From positions 1 to 64,000 of IMG/VR virus record IMGVR_UViG_3300008448_010404: a stretch of DNA of 64,000 nucleotides. One strand, given 5' to 3'. Under the pieces are notes generated by a model. The model searched no databases. It was not told the origin of the DNA and was given only the letters and a program-made list of their open reading frames with translations. This DNA comes from a virus. Below are positions 62,882 through 64,000 of the stretch, piece by piece (position 1 is the stretch's first letter; every line of letters begins with the position of its first letter). The translations under genes and the position numbers were made by a program.

Positions 62882-64000
62882 AATTTGTTTTGTATTAGAT
62901 TGTCATTATTCTAATTATACTAACCGACTAAAAACCACATCATTAAAAAATTTTATTGATTTAAAACTTAATGAGTATGGGGTTCATTTTTTGATATCAA
63001 CAAATCAACCTGAAGATTTTAAAGATTTTGAATCGGAATATATCAAAATTTTTGATATAAATGAATTACGTAAAGATAATGATGTCTCTTTAACCTATGA
63101 ATTATTACCTGATGACCCTACAGGTATTTATCCTTCAAGATTCCCTTGGAATATCGAAAGGTTTATCTTGAAAAAAGCTGGTGAGTTAGGGTTTAATATC
63201 GTGATTAATTTAGATTCTGACGTTATAATAGATGAACGTTTTACTTCAGAATATATTATCCAACACATTGAAAACTCATTTGTTGAAAACACGGTTATGA
63301 CTAATCAAGCGTTATTTTCATATGAAGAAAATTCAACTAACGAAATCTTTAACTTACATAATAGATACATTGAACATTTCAATTTAGATTTTAAAACTGA
63401 GGAGTATAATAGTCTAGACGGTCCTGTTGTAATTTACATGGGAAAAACATCAGATGATATATTAAGATACGCCGAAAATTGGGATATGTTAACTTCATTT
63501 GGTTACACTAAACCTTTAGGTTTTGGTTATGAAAATATTGTTTGTGGTAATTGGTCATTATGTATTCCTATGTCAAATTTTAAATTAAAATGGCATGATT
63601 TTCCATTAACCCCACACCATAAATTTGAAGATAGATATGATATGTCAAAAGTTAATACACCTATTAGTGAATCAAAAACAAGTGATATTAATGAACCTAA
63701 TATAATTTATGTTAATGATAATGTAACAAATGACATAAAAGAAAAAATAAACGATACTTTGGGTTCAATTTTTGAAAAATACTCATCAGAAACCCATGGT
63801 GGTGATTTTTCTAATTTATTAAATGACGTTGTAACATTAATTAATAACAAAATAACAAATGAAACTAAAGTAATTAATAATAACATTACATTAGATTCTT
63901 TATTTGAAAAGTATTCTTGTTCAAAATTAGAACATGGTTTTTCTAAAATATTTGAACCTTATTTAAATCAATTAAAAAATAGTAATCCGTCAATACTAGA
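62874..64000 (+). CDS. Glycosyltransferase fused to methyltransferase-like N-terminus (partial)
   Basis: The frame starts at ATG 62874, 8 nt before the end of the DegT-like gene, and is open to the end of the window (375 codons seen). Residues 1-260 are a GT-A type glycosyltransferase: MNKICFVLDCHYSNYTNRL, FPWNIERFILKKAGELGFNIVINLDSDVIID with the DxD, and LGFGYENIVCGNWS. From about residue 295 there are two related segments, DTLGSIFEKYSSETHGGDFSNLLN and LDSLFEKYSCSKLEHGFSKIFEPY, then NPSILE, the usual entry (L..KY...K..HG(Y/F)..(I)(Y/F)E.Y...ILE(I)G) of a SAM-dependent methyltransferase. The protein probably adds a sugar and methylates it or a neighbour. Confidence 0.8.
   Translation, partial: MNKICFVLDCHYSNYTNRLKTTSLKNFIDLKLNEYGVHFLISTNQPEDFKDFESEYIKIFDINELRKDNDVSLTYELLPDDPTGIYPSRFPWNIERFILKKAGELGFNIVINLDSDVIIDERFTSEYIIQHIENSFVENTVMTNQALFSYEENSTNEIFNLHNRYIEHFNLDFKTEEYNSLDGPVVIYMGKTSDDILRYAENWDMLTSFGYTKPLGFGYENIVCGNWSLCIPMSNFKLKWHDFPLTPHHKFEDRYDMSKVNTPISESKTSDINEPNIIYVNDNVTNDIKEKINDTLGSIFEKYSSETHGGDFSNLLNDVVTLINNKITNETKVINNNITLDSLFEKYSCSKLEHGFSKIFEPYLNQLKNSNPSIL

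Noticed and set aside
1-64000. tRNA genes, integrase, attachment sites or insertion sequences
   Set aside because: No cloverleaf with T-loop GGTTC-type boxes, no recombinase or transposase motifs and no terminal inverted repeats were seen on reading both strands.

Overview
The window is part of a large, strongly AT-rich tailed-phage genome with a distant T4-like virion programme. The first 12 kb carry a recognisable T4-type head cluster in the usual order: large terminase (gp17-like), portal (gp20-like), prohead protease (gp21-like), an acidic scaffold-like protein in the gp22 position and the major capsid protein (gp23-like). A gp55-like late sigma factor, a PhoH-type ATPase, a dUTPase and a DEDDy exonuclease lie further on. 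The host is probably a member of the Bacteroidota. The phage encodes a bS21 ribosomal protein of the form I associate with that phylum, its genes mostly lack Shine-Dalgarno sequences, and its adhesin-like proteins are low in G and rich in Thr, Pro and Asn.

Layout. Genes run on the plus strand from 1 to 12.8 kb (head; only the bS21 gene is on the minus strand). From about 12.8 to 14.4 kb there is a mixed strip of small genes. From 14.4 to 40.9 kb almost everything is on the minus strand: tail or baseplate-like proteins (14.4-20.1 kb), the late sigma factor (20.1-20.8 kb), then a long sugar island (20.8-38.2 kb) with about twelve glycosyltransferases, two GDP-mannose-using enzymes, two methyltransferases and a few housekeeping genes, then small virion-like proteins (38.3-40.9 kb). 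A divergent promoter region near 40.94 kb turns back to the plus strand: three tail-fibre or adhesin-like proteins, one with a papain-like protease domain, then a 4,901-residue multidomain protein joined by very long Thr-Pro linkers, then a GT60-like glycosyltransferase, a GNAT acetyltransferase, a short DegT-type aminotransferase and a glycosyltransferase that runs off the end.

The most interesting reading is a phage-encoded mucin-like glycoprotein system. About a third of the giant protein is Thr-Pro-Asn-Gln linker. The first gene downstream resembles the GT60 family, whose characterised members put GlcNAc on hydroxyproline or threonine of proteins, including trypanosome mucins. Many elongating and fucosyl-type transferases sit in the same genome segment. 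I infer that the fibre linkers are O-glycosylated by the phage's own enzymes; this is not shown by sequence alone.

A second recurrent signal is an 8-bp motif, TATTTATA or close to it, found 11-14 nt before the start codon of many first-in-operon genes on both strands. It is probably the phage late promoter or a translation-start element, and it helped choose several starts, including a GTG start at 40970. There is no gene-free stretch longer than 300 bases. I saw no tRNA, CRISPR array, insertion sequence or attachment site.
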